Assembly: GCA_030430385.1 (NCBI GenBank) | Contig: JAUIFO010000011.1 | Location: 1-64,000 of the forward strand | DNA: 64,000 bases | Direction of reading: 5' to 3' | Origin: Bacteroidia bacterium | GTDB lineage: Bacteria; Bacteroidota; Bacteroidia; Flavobacteriales; Flavobacteriaceae | In this document: positions 38,789 through 46,970 of the stretch, piece after piece | How the letters are laid out: each line of letters opens with the position of its first letter | How positions within the stretch are numbered: the first letter of the stretch is position 1 | The notes under the pieces: generated by a model | Database searches by the model: none | What the model saw: the letters and a program-made list of their open reading frames with translations, nothing else | Told to the model about the DNA's origin: nothing | Made by a program: the position numbers and the translations under genes

Positions 38789-40129
38789 ATGAAATTTTTA
38801 GAGACATTAAAGAATGTTTGGAAAATAACAGAACTAAAGGATAGAATCATCCTAACACTAGGTTTACTATTAGTGTACCGTTTTGGTGCTCAGGTAGTAC
38901 TTCCTGGTATCGATGCAAGTCAGTTAAGTAATTTACAAGCTGGTGCAGGTGAAGGTATCCTTGGTTTATTAAACATGTTTACTGGAGGTGCTTTTGCAAA
39001 TGCTTCTGTATTTGCACTTGGTATTATGCCTTATATTTCTGCTTCTATTGTTGTACAGTTGATGGGAATTGCAATTCCTTATCTTCAAAAGCTTCAAAAA
39101 GAAGGCGCTAGTGGACAAAAGAAAATTACACAAATTACGCGTTGGTTAACCATTGTAATTTGTTTATTCCAAGCTCCAGGATATTTAGCAAGTTTACCTA
39201 CAGCATTTGGTATTCCTCAATCAGCGTTCTTATTGGGTACAGGACCTCAGTTCTATGTGTCTTCAGTAATTATATTGGTAACAGGATGTATTTTTGCAAT
39301 GTGGTTAGGTGAGAAAATTACCGATAAAGGAATTGGTAATGGTATCTCATTATTAATTATGGTAGGTATTATAGCAACTTTGCCAGCATCATTTATTCAA
39401 AATGCAGCATCTAGAACTACAGGAAATGGTGGTTTAATGATGATCTTGATTGAATTAGTGATCTGGTTTGTAATCATCTTAGCTTCCGTTATGCTAGTTA
39501 TGGCTGTTCGCAAAATTGCTGTACAGTATGCTAGAAGAACGGCTTCAGGAGGATATGAAAAGAATGTATTTGGATCTAGACAGTTTTTACCTCTAAAGTT
39601 AAACGCGTCTGGTGTAATGCCAATCATCTTTGCACAAGCTATTATGTTTATTCCAAGTTTAATTGGAGGTCAGTTAGAAGGTGAAGTTGGTCAGTGGATC
39701 CAAACACAATTCTCTGATATCTTCGGATTCTGGTATAACGTTGTATTTGCATTGCTAATCATAATATTTACATATTTCTATACTGCTATTACTGTTCCAA
39801 CAAACAAGATGGCTGATGATTTAAAACGTAGTGGTGGTTTTATTCCAGGGATTCGACCAGGAACAGAAACTTCAGAATATTTAGACAAGATTATGTCACA
39901 AATTACCTTACCAGGTTCTATATTCTTGGCCTTAATTGCTGTGTTCCCAGCAATCATTGTTAAGCTTATGGATGTTCAAGCTGGTTGGGCATTATTCTTT
40001 GGTGGAACCTCACTATTGATTATGGTTGGAGTTGCGATTGATACTATGCAACAAGTCAATTCATATTTGTTAAATAAACATTATGATGGCTTGATGAAAA
40101 CTGGTAAAAACAGAAAAGCAGTAGCATAA
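38789..40129 (+). CDS. secY: SecY, protein-conducting channel of the Sec translocase
   Basis: 446 residues with about ten transmembrane helices. Conserved landmarks: the plug region near GAGEGILGLLNMFTGGAF, GIMPYISASIVVQL, GEKITDKGIGNGISLLIM and the C5 loop GFIPGIRPGTETSEYL. It moves unfolded proteins, including the T9SS substrates in this window, across the inner membrane. The spc-cluster location is universal. map and adk, which often follow, are absent; infA comes 80 bases later. Confidence 0.98.
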   Translation: MKFLETLKNVWKITELKDRIILTLGLLLVYRFGAQVVLPGIDASQLSNLQAGAGEGILGLLNMFTGGAFANASVFALGIMPYISASIVVQLMGIAIPYLQKLQKEGASGQKKITQITRWLTIVICLFQAPGYLASLPTAFGIPQSAFLLGTGPQFYVSSVIILVTGCIFAMWLGEKITDKGIGNGISLLIMVGIIATLPASFIQNAASRTTGNGGLMMILIELVIWFVIILASVMLVMAVRKIAVQYARRTASGGYEKNVFGSRQFLPLKLNASGVMPIIFAQAIMFIPSLIGGQLEGEVGQWIQTQFSDIFGFWYNVVFALLIIIFTYFYTAITVPTNKMADDLKRSGGFIPGIRPGTETSEYLDKIMSQITLPGSIFLALIAVFPAIIVKLMDVQAGWALFFGGTSLLIMVGVAIDTMQQVNSYLLNKHYDGLMKTGKNRKAVA

Positions 40130-40209
40130 TGAAACAAGAGTTTAGAAGTCAGTTAAAATTTAGGCAAGGTATTTGCTAATCGAAGACTGATTACTAAAAT
40201 TATAATATT

Positions 40210-40425
40210 ATGGCAAAACAAGCAGCAATAGAACAAGACGGATCAATTATAGAAGCATTATCTAATGCGATGTTCCGTGTTGAATTAGAAAATGGTCACA
40301 TTGTGACTGCACATATATCTGGTAAAATGCGTATGCATTACATTAAATTATTACCAGGTGATAAAGTAAAATTAGAAATGAGCCCATACGATTTAACAAA
40401 GGCTCGTATAACTTATAGATACTAA
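40210..40425 (+). CDS. infA: Translation initiation factor IF-1
   Basis: 71 residues, one OB fold. Signature [21 protein letters not shown] and ending ARITYRY. IF-1 occupies the 30S A site during initiation. It is preceded by an 80-base gap without evident structure, and rpmJ starts four bases after its stop. Confidence 0.98.
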   Translation: MAKQAAIEQDGSIIEALSNAMFRVELENGHIVTAHISGKMRMHYIKLLPGDKVKLEMSPYDLTKARITYRY

Positions 40426-40429
40426 AACC

Positions 40430-40546
40430 ATGAAGGTAAGAGCATCAATTAAAAAAAGAAGCGCAGACTGTAAATTAGTGCGCAGAAAAGGTAGACTTTA
40501 CGTCATTAACAAAAAGAATCCTAGATTCAAACAAAGACAAGGTTAA
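40430..40546 (+). CDS. rpmJ: Ribosomal protein bL36, zinc-free form
   Basis: 38 codons, found by translation after infA: it begins [20 protein letters not shown] and ends NPRFKQRQG, the exact L36 length. Zinc-binding L36 has ligands at positions 11, 14, 27 and about 33; here only Cys14 remains (Ser11, Asn27, Phe33), so this is the zinc-independent type. The duplicated stem-loop element follows it. Confidence 0.97.
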   Translation: MKVRASIKKRSADCKLVRRKGRLYVINKKNPRFKQRQG

Positions 40547-40550
40547 ACAA

Positions 40551-40632
40551 GACACTAGTCATTAGTAATTAGTAGTTAGATGAATCTGTTCGAAATCGAA
40601 AGGTTTAGGATTCTAACAACTAAAAGCTAACA
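40551..40632 (+). repeat. Duplicated stem-loop element, copy 1 (before rpsM)
   Basis: TAGTAGTTAG-ATG-AATC (40570-40586) pairs with GATTCTAACAACTA (40609-40622) as a 14-bp stem with one mismatch and a 3-base bulge. Inside, TTCG (40589-40592) and CGAA (40597-40600) close a four-base AAAT loop, leaving AGGTTTAG unpaired. The block recurs almost unchanged before rpsK. The downstream side is rich in CTAACAGCTAAAAACTAA-like words. No T-tract follows. Confidence 0.85.
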
Positions 40633-40649
40633 GCTAAAAACTAAAAAAT

Positions 40650-41024
40650 ATGGCAAGAATTGCAGGTGTAGACATACCAAAAAACAAAAGAGGAGTTATC
40701 TCATTAACTTATATCTACGGTGTAGGTAGAAGTAGAGCAAAAGAAGTTTTAGCTACTGCTAAAGTAGACGAGAGCATCAAAGTACAAGACTGGACAGATG
40801 ATCAAATTGGAGCAATCCGTGACGCTGTTGGAGCTTATACTATTGAAGGTGAATTACGTTCTGAAACTCAAATCAATATCAAACGTTTAATGGATATTGG
40901 TTGTTACAGAGGAATTCGTCACAGAGCTGGTTTACCATTAAGAGGTCAGCGTACTAAAAACAACTCTAGAACTAGAAAAGGTAGAAGAAAAACTGTTGCT
41001 AACAAGAAAAAAGCAACTAAATAA
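40650..41024 (+). CDS. rpsM: Ribosomal protein uS13
   Basis: 124 residues. Conserved [20 protein letters not shown] and the C-terminal [21 protein letters not shown], which reaches the P-site tRNA. S13 also forms the head-to-50S bridge. It is flanked on both sides by copies of the same stem-loop element, a unique arrangement in this cluster. Confidence 0.99.
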   Translation: MARIAGVDIPKNKRGVISLTYIYGVGRSRAKEVLATAKVDESIKVQDWTDDQIGAIRDAVGAYTIEGELRSETQINIKRLMDIGCYRGIRHRAGLPLRGQRTKNNSRTRKGRRKTVANKKKATK

Positions 41025-41032
41025 TAATTAAA

Positions 41033-41114
41033 GACAATAGTCATTAGTCATTAGTAGTTAGATGAATCTGTTCGAAATCGAAAGGTTTAGGATTCTAACA
41101 ACTAAAGCTAACAC
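41033..41114 (+). repeat. Duplicated stem-loop element, copy 2 (before rpsK)
   Basis: The second copy has the same stem (arms 41052-41068 and 41091-41104), the same inner TTCG/CGAA hairpin (41071-41082) and the same AGGTTTAG. Compared with copy 1 over about 80 bases, I see two substitutions and one single-base deletion, all outside the paired arms. It ends 15 bases before the rpsK start. Confidence 0.85.
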
Positions 41115-41128
41115 TAGAACAAAACAAT

Positions 41129-41512
41129 ATGGCAAAGTCAAATACAAAAAAACGTAAAGTAATTGTAGATGCTATTGGAGAAGCACACGTTTCTGCATCA
41201 TTCAATAACATCATCATTTCTTTAACAAACAAAAAAGGTGACGTGATTTCTTGGTCATCTGCTGGTAAAATGGGATTCAGAGGTTCTAAAAAGAACACTC
41301 CATACGCTGCACAACTAGCTGCTGAAGATGCTGCTGGTGTAGCAAAAGAAGCTGGACTTAAAAAAGTAAAAGTTTACGTTAAAGGTCCTGGTAATGGTAG
41401 AGAATCTGCAATCAGATCTATCCATAACGCTGGAATTGAAGTAACAGAAATCGTAGATGTTACGCCATTACCACACAATGGATGTCGTCCACCTAAACGA
41501 AGAAGAGTTTAA
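41129..41512 (+). CDS. rpsK: Ribosomal protein uS11
   Basis: 127 residues. Conserved [20 protein letters not shown] and the ending [18 protein letters not shown]11 is part of the 30S platform near the E-site codon. A terminator and a new promoter follow immediately, so it is probably the last gene of the first transcript. Confidence 0.99.
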   Translation: MAKSNTKKRKVIVDAIGEAHVSASFNNIIISLTNKKGDVISWSSAGKMGFRGSKKNTPYAAQLAAEDAAGVAKEAGLKKVKVYVKGPGNGRESAIRSIHNAGIEVTEIVDVTPLPHNGCRPPKRRRV

Positions 41513-41533
41513 GCAAACTACATATCTATAATT

Positions 41534-41568
41534 AATATCAACTGTAATGCAGTTGATATTGGTTTTTT
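41534..41568 (+). terminator. Rho-independent terminator between rpsK and rpsD
   Basis: AATATCAACTG (41534-41544) pairs perfectly with CAGTTGATATT (41550-41560), an 11-bp stem with a 5-base loop, followed by GGTTTTTT. It splits the ribosomal protein cluster and would end the upstream transcript after rpsK, with partial read-through possible because two G interrupt the stem and T-run. Confidence 0.8.
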
Positions 41569-41581
41569 ATACGTACATTTG
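41553..41581 (+). promoter_or_regulatory. Promoter of rpsD-rpoA-rplQ
   Basis: TTG (41553-41555) and TACATTTG (41574-41581) lie 18 bases apart, matching the Bacteroidota -33/-7 pattern. The -33 triplet lies inside the right arm of the terminator stem. It gives a leader of about 100 bases before rpsD, with no obvious fold. Confidence 0.65.
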
Positions 41582-41684
41582 CAAACTGAAAAATTAATAA
41601 ACAAGTATCAACGAGAGATCAACGTTTATCGAAGGATAAGATTAAGACCTTAATTCATAAACACTCTCATAACAAATTTTAAAA

Positions 41685-42290
41685 ATGGCAAGATATACTG
41701 GTCCTAAAACTAAAATAGCTCGTAAATTTGGAGAAGCTATTTTTGGAGATGATAAAGCTTTCGAGAAAAGAAATTATCCTCCAGGTCAACACGGAAACAA
41801 CAGAAGACGTGGTAAAAAATCTGAATATGCAATCCAATTAATGGAAAAGCAAAAAGCGAAGTACACTTATGGTATCTTAGAAAAGCAATTCAGAAACATG
41901 TTCAAAAAAGCAACTGCTGCTCAAGGAATTACTGGTGAAGTATTATTACAATTATGTGAGTCTCGTTTAGATAACGTGGTTTACAGAATGGGTATTTCTC
42001 CATCTCGTAGTGGTGCAAGACAATTAGTGTCTCACAGACACATCACTGTAAATGGAAGCATTGTTAATATTCCATCTTACCAATTAAAAGCTGGTGATGT
42101 TGTTGGTGTAAGAGAAAAATCTAAGTCTTTAGAAGCAATCCAAAATTCATTAACGAATTCAAGTAGTGTGTATGAGTGGATCACTTTTAATAACGACACT
42201 AAAGAAGGAACTTACGTATCTATTCCAGAGCGTATCCAAATTCCTGAAAACATCAACGAGCAATTCATCGTCGAATTATACTCTAAATAA
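41685..42290 (+). CDS. rpsD: Ribosomal protein uS4
   Basis: 201 residues. S4-domain signature [20 protein letters not shown] and [13 protein letters not shown]. The N-terminus ([20 protein letters not shown]) has no Cys, so it lacks the zinc site of some homologues. S4 starts 30S assembly and in E. coli represses the alpha operon at a pseudoknot before rpsM; here a new promoter and a 100-base leader precede rpsD itself. Confidence 0.99.
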   Translation: MARYTGPKTKIARKFGEAIFGDDKAFEKRNYPPGQHGNNRRRGKKSEYAIQLMEKQKAKYTYGILEKQFRNMFKKATAAQGITGEVLLQLCESRLDNVVYRMGISPSRSGARQLVSHRHITVNGSIVNIPSYQLKAGDVVGVREKSKSLEAIQNSLTNSSSVYEWITFNNDTKEGTYVSIPERIQIPENINEQFIVELYSK

Positions 42291-42384
42291 TCATTAATCA
42301 TATTGGTATTTGGCCAAAGGATCTATTCGTCTTCTTCAAACTTATAGATCGCGCAACCAAATCACAATTAAAACGAAGACAACT

Positions 42385-43377
42385 ATGGCAATATTAAATT
42401 TTCAGAAGCCCGACAAAGTAATCATGATTGATTCTACTGAGTTCGAAGGTAAATTTGAGTTTAGACCTTTAGAACCAGGATACGGATTAACCGTTGGTAA
42501 TGCATTAAGACGTGTATTATTATCTTCTTTAGAAGGTTTCGCAATTACATCTGTAAGAATTGAAGGTGTAGATCACGAATTCTCAACGATTTCAGGTGTA
42601 GTAGAAGATGTTACTGAAATGATTTTGAACTTAAAGCAAGTAAATTTTAAGCGTCAAATCGATGAAGTTGATAACGAATCTGTTTCGATTTCAATTTCAG
42701 GTCAAGAACAAATCACTGCTGGTGACTTCCAAAAGTTTATCTCTGGTTTCCAAGTATTGAACAAAGATTTAGTGATCTGTAACTTAGATCCTAAAGTAAC
42801 GATCAATATGGAAATTACAATTGAAAAAGGTAGAGGTTATGTTCCTGCTGAAGAAAATAAAAAAGCTTCTGCACCTGTTGGAACGATTTTTACAGATTCA
42901 ATTTACACGCCAATAAAGAATGTTAAGTACAGTATTGAAAACTTCCGTGTTGAGCAAAAAACCGATTACGAAAAATTAGTTTTTGAAATCATCACAGATG
43001 GATCAATACATCCTAAAGATGCTTTAACTGAAGCTGCTAAAATCTTAATTCACCACTTCATGTTATTCTCTGATGAGCGTATCACTCTTGAAGCTGATGA
43101 AATTGCACAAACTGAAACTTATGATGAAGAATCACTTCACATGAGACAGCTATTGAAAACTAAATTAGTTGATATGGATCTTTCTGTTCGTGCATTAAAC
43201 TGTTTAAAAGCTGCAGAAGTTGATACTTTAGGTGACTTAGTATCGTTCAATAAGAATGATTTAATGAAGTTCCGAAACTTTGGTAAGAAATCGTTAACTG
43301 AGCTTGAAGAGCTTGTAAACGTTAAAGGTCTTAACTTCGGAATGGATTTATCAAAATACAAATTAGATAAAGATTAA
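42385..43377 (+). CDS. rpoA: RNA polymerase alpha subunit
   Basis: 330 residues from [23 protein letters not shown]; a TTG 25 codons upstream is rejected because the extension has no family counterpart. The N-terminal dimerisation domain includes [20 protein letters not shown], and the C-terminal domain, which contacts upstream DNA and activators, includes [17 protein letters not shown] and [16 protein letters not shown]. It sits 94 bases after rpsD. Confidence 0.98.
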   Translation: MAILNFQKPDKVIMIDSTEFEGKFEFRPLEPGYGLTVGNALRRVLLSSLEGFAITSVRIEGVDHEFSTISGVVEDVTEMILNLKQVNFKRQIDEVDNESVSISISGQEQITAGDFQKFISGFQVLNKDLVICNLDPKVTINMEITIEKGRGYVPAEENKKASAPVGTIFTDSIYTPIKNVKYSIENFRVEQKTDYEKLVFEIITDGSIHPKDALTEAAKILIHHFMLFSDERITLEADEIAQTETYDEESLHMRQLLKTKLVDMDLSVRALNCLKAAEVDTLGDLVSFNKNDLMKFRNFGKKSLTELEELVNVKGLNFGMDLSKYKLDKD

Positions 43378-43383
43378 TTGAGC

Positions 43384-43435
43384 TGTCATTCCTGTTCGCT
43401 GAGGCTCTCGAAGTGAAGACTGGAATCTCATCCCG
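43384..43435. repeat. Dispersed palindrome, TGTCATTCC...GGAATCTCA type
   Basis: TGTCATTCC at 43384-43392 and TGGAATCTCATCCCG at 43420-43434 frame a divergent centre holding GTTCGCTGAGGCTCTCGAAGTG. It lies seven bases after the rpoA stop. The same framing words occur in the repeats near 13.3 and 44.15 kb. Confidence 0.6.
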
Positions 43436-43463
43436 ATTAGTAAAATTAATTATTAATCATATT

Positions 43464-43494
43464 TTGCTCCCACAAAATTGTGGTTTGGTAGCAA
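43464..43494 (+). promoter_or_regulatory. Hairpin upstream of rplQ
   Basis: CCACAA (43470-43475) and TTGTGG (43478-43483) form an almost loop-less stem, enclosed by TTGCT (43464-43468) and AGCAA (43490-43494). It lies 18 bases before the rplQ start and has no T-tract; a leader element or part of the neighbouring repeat are both possible. Confidence 0.4.
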
Positions 43495-43512
43495 GATGAT
43501 AAACAAAATGTC

Positions 43513-43983
43513 ATGAGACACGGAAAGAAATTTAACCATTTAGGAAGAAAAACAGCGCATAGAAAAGCGATGTTAGCCAATATGGCTTGCTCATTAATAG
43601 AGCACAAACGTATCAACACTACTGTTGCTAAAGCAAAAGCTTTAAAACAATTTGTTGAGCCAATGATCACAAAATCAAAAACAGATACTACGCATAACAG
43701 ACGTGTTGTATTTGCTAAGTTGAGACAAAAAGATGCCGTTGCTGAATTGTTCAGAGACGTTGCTCAAAAAGTTGGTGATCGTCCAGGTGGTTACACAAGA
43801 ATTATCAAATTAGGAAACAGACTTGGTGATAACGCTGATATGGCAATGATAGAATTAGTTGATTACAACGAAATCTACAATGCTGGTAAGAAAGCTAAGA
43901 AATCTACGAGAAGAAGTAGAAGAGGAGGCTCAAAAGCAGCTCCAGCTGCAGCAGCACCAACAGCATCTAATGAAGAAGAATAA
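43513..43983 (+). CDS. rplQ: Ribosomal protein bL17 with Ala-rich C-terminal extension
   Basis: 156 residues against about 127 in E. coli. The core has [20 protein letters not shown] and [24 protein letters not shown]. After residue 127 comes a low-complexity tail ([19 protein letters not shown], ending SNEEE). An ATG five bases upstream is out of frame and closes at once. L17 lies near the tunnel exit. It is the last gene of the ribosomal cluster. Confidence 0.98.
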   Translation: MRHGKKFNHLGRKTAHRKAMLANMACSLIEHKRINTTVAKAKALKQFVEPMITKSKTDTTHNRRVVFAKLRQKDAVAELFRDVAQKVGDRPGGYTRIIKLGNRLGDNADMAMIELVDYNEIYNAGKKAKKSTRRSRRGGSKAAPAAAAPTASNEEE

Positions 43984-44006
43984 ATGTTAATAAGCATTTA
44001 ATATAT

Positions 44007-44040
44007 AAAGGATAATCTATTTTAGATTATCCTTTTTTTT
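44007..44040 (+). terminator. Terminator of the ribosomal cluster after rplQ
   Basis: AAAGGATAATCT (44007-44018) pairs perfectly with AGATTATCCTTT (44024-44035) around a 5-base loop, leading into a run of T (44033-44040). Confidence 0.88.
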
Positions 44041-44060
44041 ATAGATTTTTGTGACATTAT

Positions 44061-44174
44061 TTTGGGCGTTACTTTTTGCATTATGGACACTGAGCTTATC
44101 GAAGTGCAGGTTTACAAAAAGTCAGGCTTTCGGCAGTCGCTTTTCTTATGTCATTCCGCACTGCGATGCGGAAT
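44061..44174. repeat. Composite intergenic repeat between rplQ and carA
   Basis: Four elements in order. TTTGGGCGTTACTTTTTGCA (44061-44080) and a right part starting CAAAAAGTCAGGCTTTCGGC (44115-44134) pair through ACTTTTTG and CAAAAAGT. Between them sits CACTGAGC...CGAAGTG (44088-44106), a CACT/AGTG palindrome. After them ATTCCGCA (44153-44160) pairs perfectly with TGCGGAAT (44167-44174), an 8-bp hairpin of the TGTCATTCC...GGAATCT family. The GGGCGTTAC...CAGGCTTTCGGC pair resembles, from memory, an intergenic repeat frequent in flavobacterial genomes. The 278-base gap holds no gene. Confidence 0.65.
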
Positions 44175-44261
44175 CTAAACATAAAAAAGAGCTCCAACAA
44201 TGCCTTAATCCTTAACGCTGAAGAGATAACAATACAACTGAACGACGACAACACAACAACA

Positions 44262-45365
44262 ATGAGATACTTAAAACGTAAAAAGGCCTTAATCTTACTC
44301 GCTGACGGAACAATTTTTCACGGGAAATCTATAGGCAAAGAAGGCACTGCTTTTGGGGAAGTATGCTTTAATACAGGAACCACAGGTTATCAAGAAATTT
44401 TTACAGATCCATCGTATTATGGACAGCTTATGGTAACCACAAATGCACACATTGGTAATTACGGAACAAAAGCTGATGAGATCGAATCTGATAACATTAA
44501 AATAGCAGGACTAATCTGTAAGAATTTCAGTTTTGAATACTCAAGACCTGGAGGTGATAAATCGCTGCAGGAGTTTTTTGAAGATCATAACCTTTTAGCT
44601 ATTTCAGATGTTGATACGAGAGCACTCGTAAGTCATATTAGAGATAATGGTGCTATGAATGCAGTGATTTCAACAGAGGTTGATAATATTGAAGGTTTAA
44701 AGAAACAATTAGCTGAGCAACCTAATATGGAAGGTTTAGAGCTGGCATCAAAAGTTTCAACAAAAGCGCCTTATTATTTTGGTGATGAAAATGCCTCACT
44801 TAAAATTGCTGCCTTAGATATTGGAATCAAAAAGAATATTTTAAGAAACCTCGCAAAGCGTGATGCCTATATTAAAGTGTTTCCGCATAATGCTAAGTTT
44901 GAAGAATTAGAAGCATTTAAACCTGATGGTTATTTTATTTCTAACGGACCTGGTGATCCTGAACCTTTAGTAGAAGCACAAGACGTCGCTAAAGAAATCA
45001 TCAAGCGTGATTTGCCTTTATTCGGGATTTGTTTAGGACATCAAGTTATTGCATTAGCTAACGGGATTTCAACCTATAAGATGCACAATGGTCACAGAGG
45101 AATTAATCATCCTGTTCAGAATTTGATCACAACCAAAGGAGAAATTACATCTCAAAATCATGGTTTCGCCATCAATAGAGAAGAAACGGAAGCGCATCCA
45201 GATATTGAGATCACTCACGTACATTTAAATGATCATACAGTAGCAGGAATTAAATTGAAGCACAAGAATTGTTTTTCGGTACAATACCATCCCGAAGCTA
45301 GTCCAGGACCAAACGATTCTACCTATTTATTTGATCAGTTCATAGAGAATATCAAGAATAATTAA
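44262..45365 (+). CDS. carA: Carbamoyl-phosphate synthase small subunit (glutaminase)
   Basis: 367 residues from ATG MRYLKRKKALILLADGTIFH; a 38-codon upstream extension runs through the hairpin repeat and is rejected. The N-terminal domain has GEVCFNTGTTGYQEIFTDPSY. The class I amidotransferase triad is visible: Cys257 in FGICLGHQV and the His/Glu of VQYHPEASPGP; SNGPGDPEP is the oxyanion loop. It supplies ammonia to CarB for arginine and pyrimidine synthesis. carB is not adjacent, since a terminator and eno follow. Confidence 0.97.
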   Translation: MRYLKRKKALILLADGTIFHGKSIGKEGTAFGEVCFNTGTTGYQEIFTDPSYYGQLMVTTNAHIGNYGTKADEIESDNIKIAGLICKNFSFEYSRPGGDKSLQEFFEDHNLLAISDVDTRALVSHIRDNGAMNAVISTEVDNIEGLKKQLAEQPNMEGLELASKVSTKAPYYFGDENASLKIAALDIGIKKNILRNLAKRDAYIKVFPHNAKFEELEAFKPDGYFISNGPGDPEPLVEAQDVAKEIIKRDLPLFGICLGHQVIALANGISTYKMHNGHRGINHPVQNLITTKGEITSQNHGFAINREETEAHPDIEITHVHLNDHTVAGIKLKHKNCFSVQYHPEASPGPNDSTYLFDQFIENIKNN

Positions 45366-45371
45366 TATTAA

Positions 45372-45407
45372 AAAAGCAACGATTTTTCTGAAACGTTGCT
45401 TTTTTTC
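45372..45407 (+). terminator. Rho-independent terminator after carA
   Basis: AAAGCAACG (45373-45381) pairs perfectly with CGTTGCTTT (45394-45402) around a 12-base loop, followed by TTTT and more T. It lies seven bases after the carA stop. Confidence 0.88.
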
Positions 45408-45480
45408 TTTTACGAAAACATTATAGTAAAAATTAAATTGAAATCTGTTCTGCCGAATAGAAATTAGGGCAACTATTTTG

Positions 45481-45488
45481 TAATTTTG
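45481..45488 (+). promoter_or_regulatory. -7 promoter element for eno
   Basis: TAATTTTG matches TAnnTTTG and lies 32 bases before the eno ATG, after the carA terminator. No TTG -33 element is evident at 17-21 bases upstream. Confidence 0.55.
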
Positions 45489-45508
45489 TAGGACAATCTT
45501 AACGTTAA

Positions 45509-46813
<1,305 letters not shown>

Positions 46814-46836
46814 ATAAAATATTATTTAATATGAAG

Positions 46837-46873
46837 AATCCTTTAAGGTTTATAATCTTAAAGGATTTTTTTA
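46837..46873 (+). terminator. Rho-independent terminator after eno
   Basis: AATCCTTTAAG (46837-46847) pairs perfectly with CTTAAAGGATT (46857-46867) around a 9-base loop; T runs to 46872. Confidence 0.88.
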
Positions 46874-46878
46874 TTCTT

Positions 46879-46920
46879 AATCGAATTCTAAGTGAAAACT
46901 CTAAAATTCTAATTCACATC
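46879..46920 (+). promoter_or_regulatory. Putative LytTR operator upstream of the sensor kinase
   Basis: Two direct repeats, ATTCTAAGTGA (46885-46895) and ATTCTAATTCA (46906-46916), start 21 bp apart, two helical turns. The leading AATCGAATTCTAA (46879-46891) is identical to the operator-like site at 49731. Over 40 bases the two sites match at about 30 positions without gaps. Such phased direct repeats are the known geometry of LytTR-domain binding sites; the sequence is not the classical Gram-positive consensus. Confidence 0.6.
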
Positions 46921-46959
46921 GCGTAGAGTTAGAAGAAATCTTTACTTTTAGATTATCTA

Positions 46960-46967
46960 TATTTTTG
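46960..46967 (+). promoter_or_regulatory. -7 promoter element of the kinase/regulator operon
   Basis: TATTTTTG fits TAnnTTTG and ends three bases before the kinase ATG, so transcription from it would start at or next to the start codon and give a leaderless message. It lies 43 bases after the second operator repeat. Confidence 0.45.
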
Positions 46968-46970
46968 GAT

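Noticed and set aside
40130..40209. Remnant of map or adk between secY and infA
   Set aside because: The 80 bases contain stops in all frames and no Map or Adk motif.
42310..42384. TTG-initiated N-terminal extension of rpoA
   Set aside because: The 25 extra codons have no family counterpart; [16 protein letters not shown] is the standard alpha start.
43440..43512. tRNA-like fold before rplQ
   Set aside because: Only a two-stem hairpin can be drawn; no TTC loop, anticodon arm or CCA end.
44148..44261. 38-codon upstream extension of carA
   Set aside because: It translates the GGAAT hairpin repeat and has no counterpart in CarA; the ATG giving MRYLKRKKALILLADG is the expected start.
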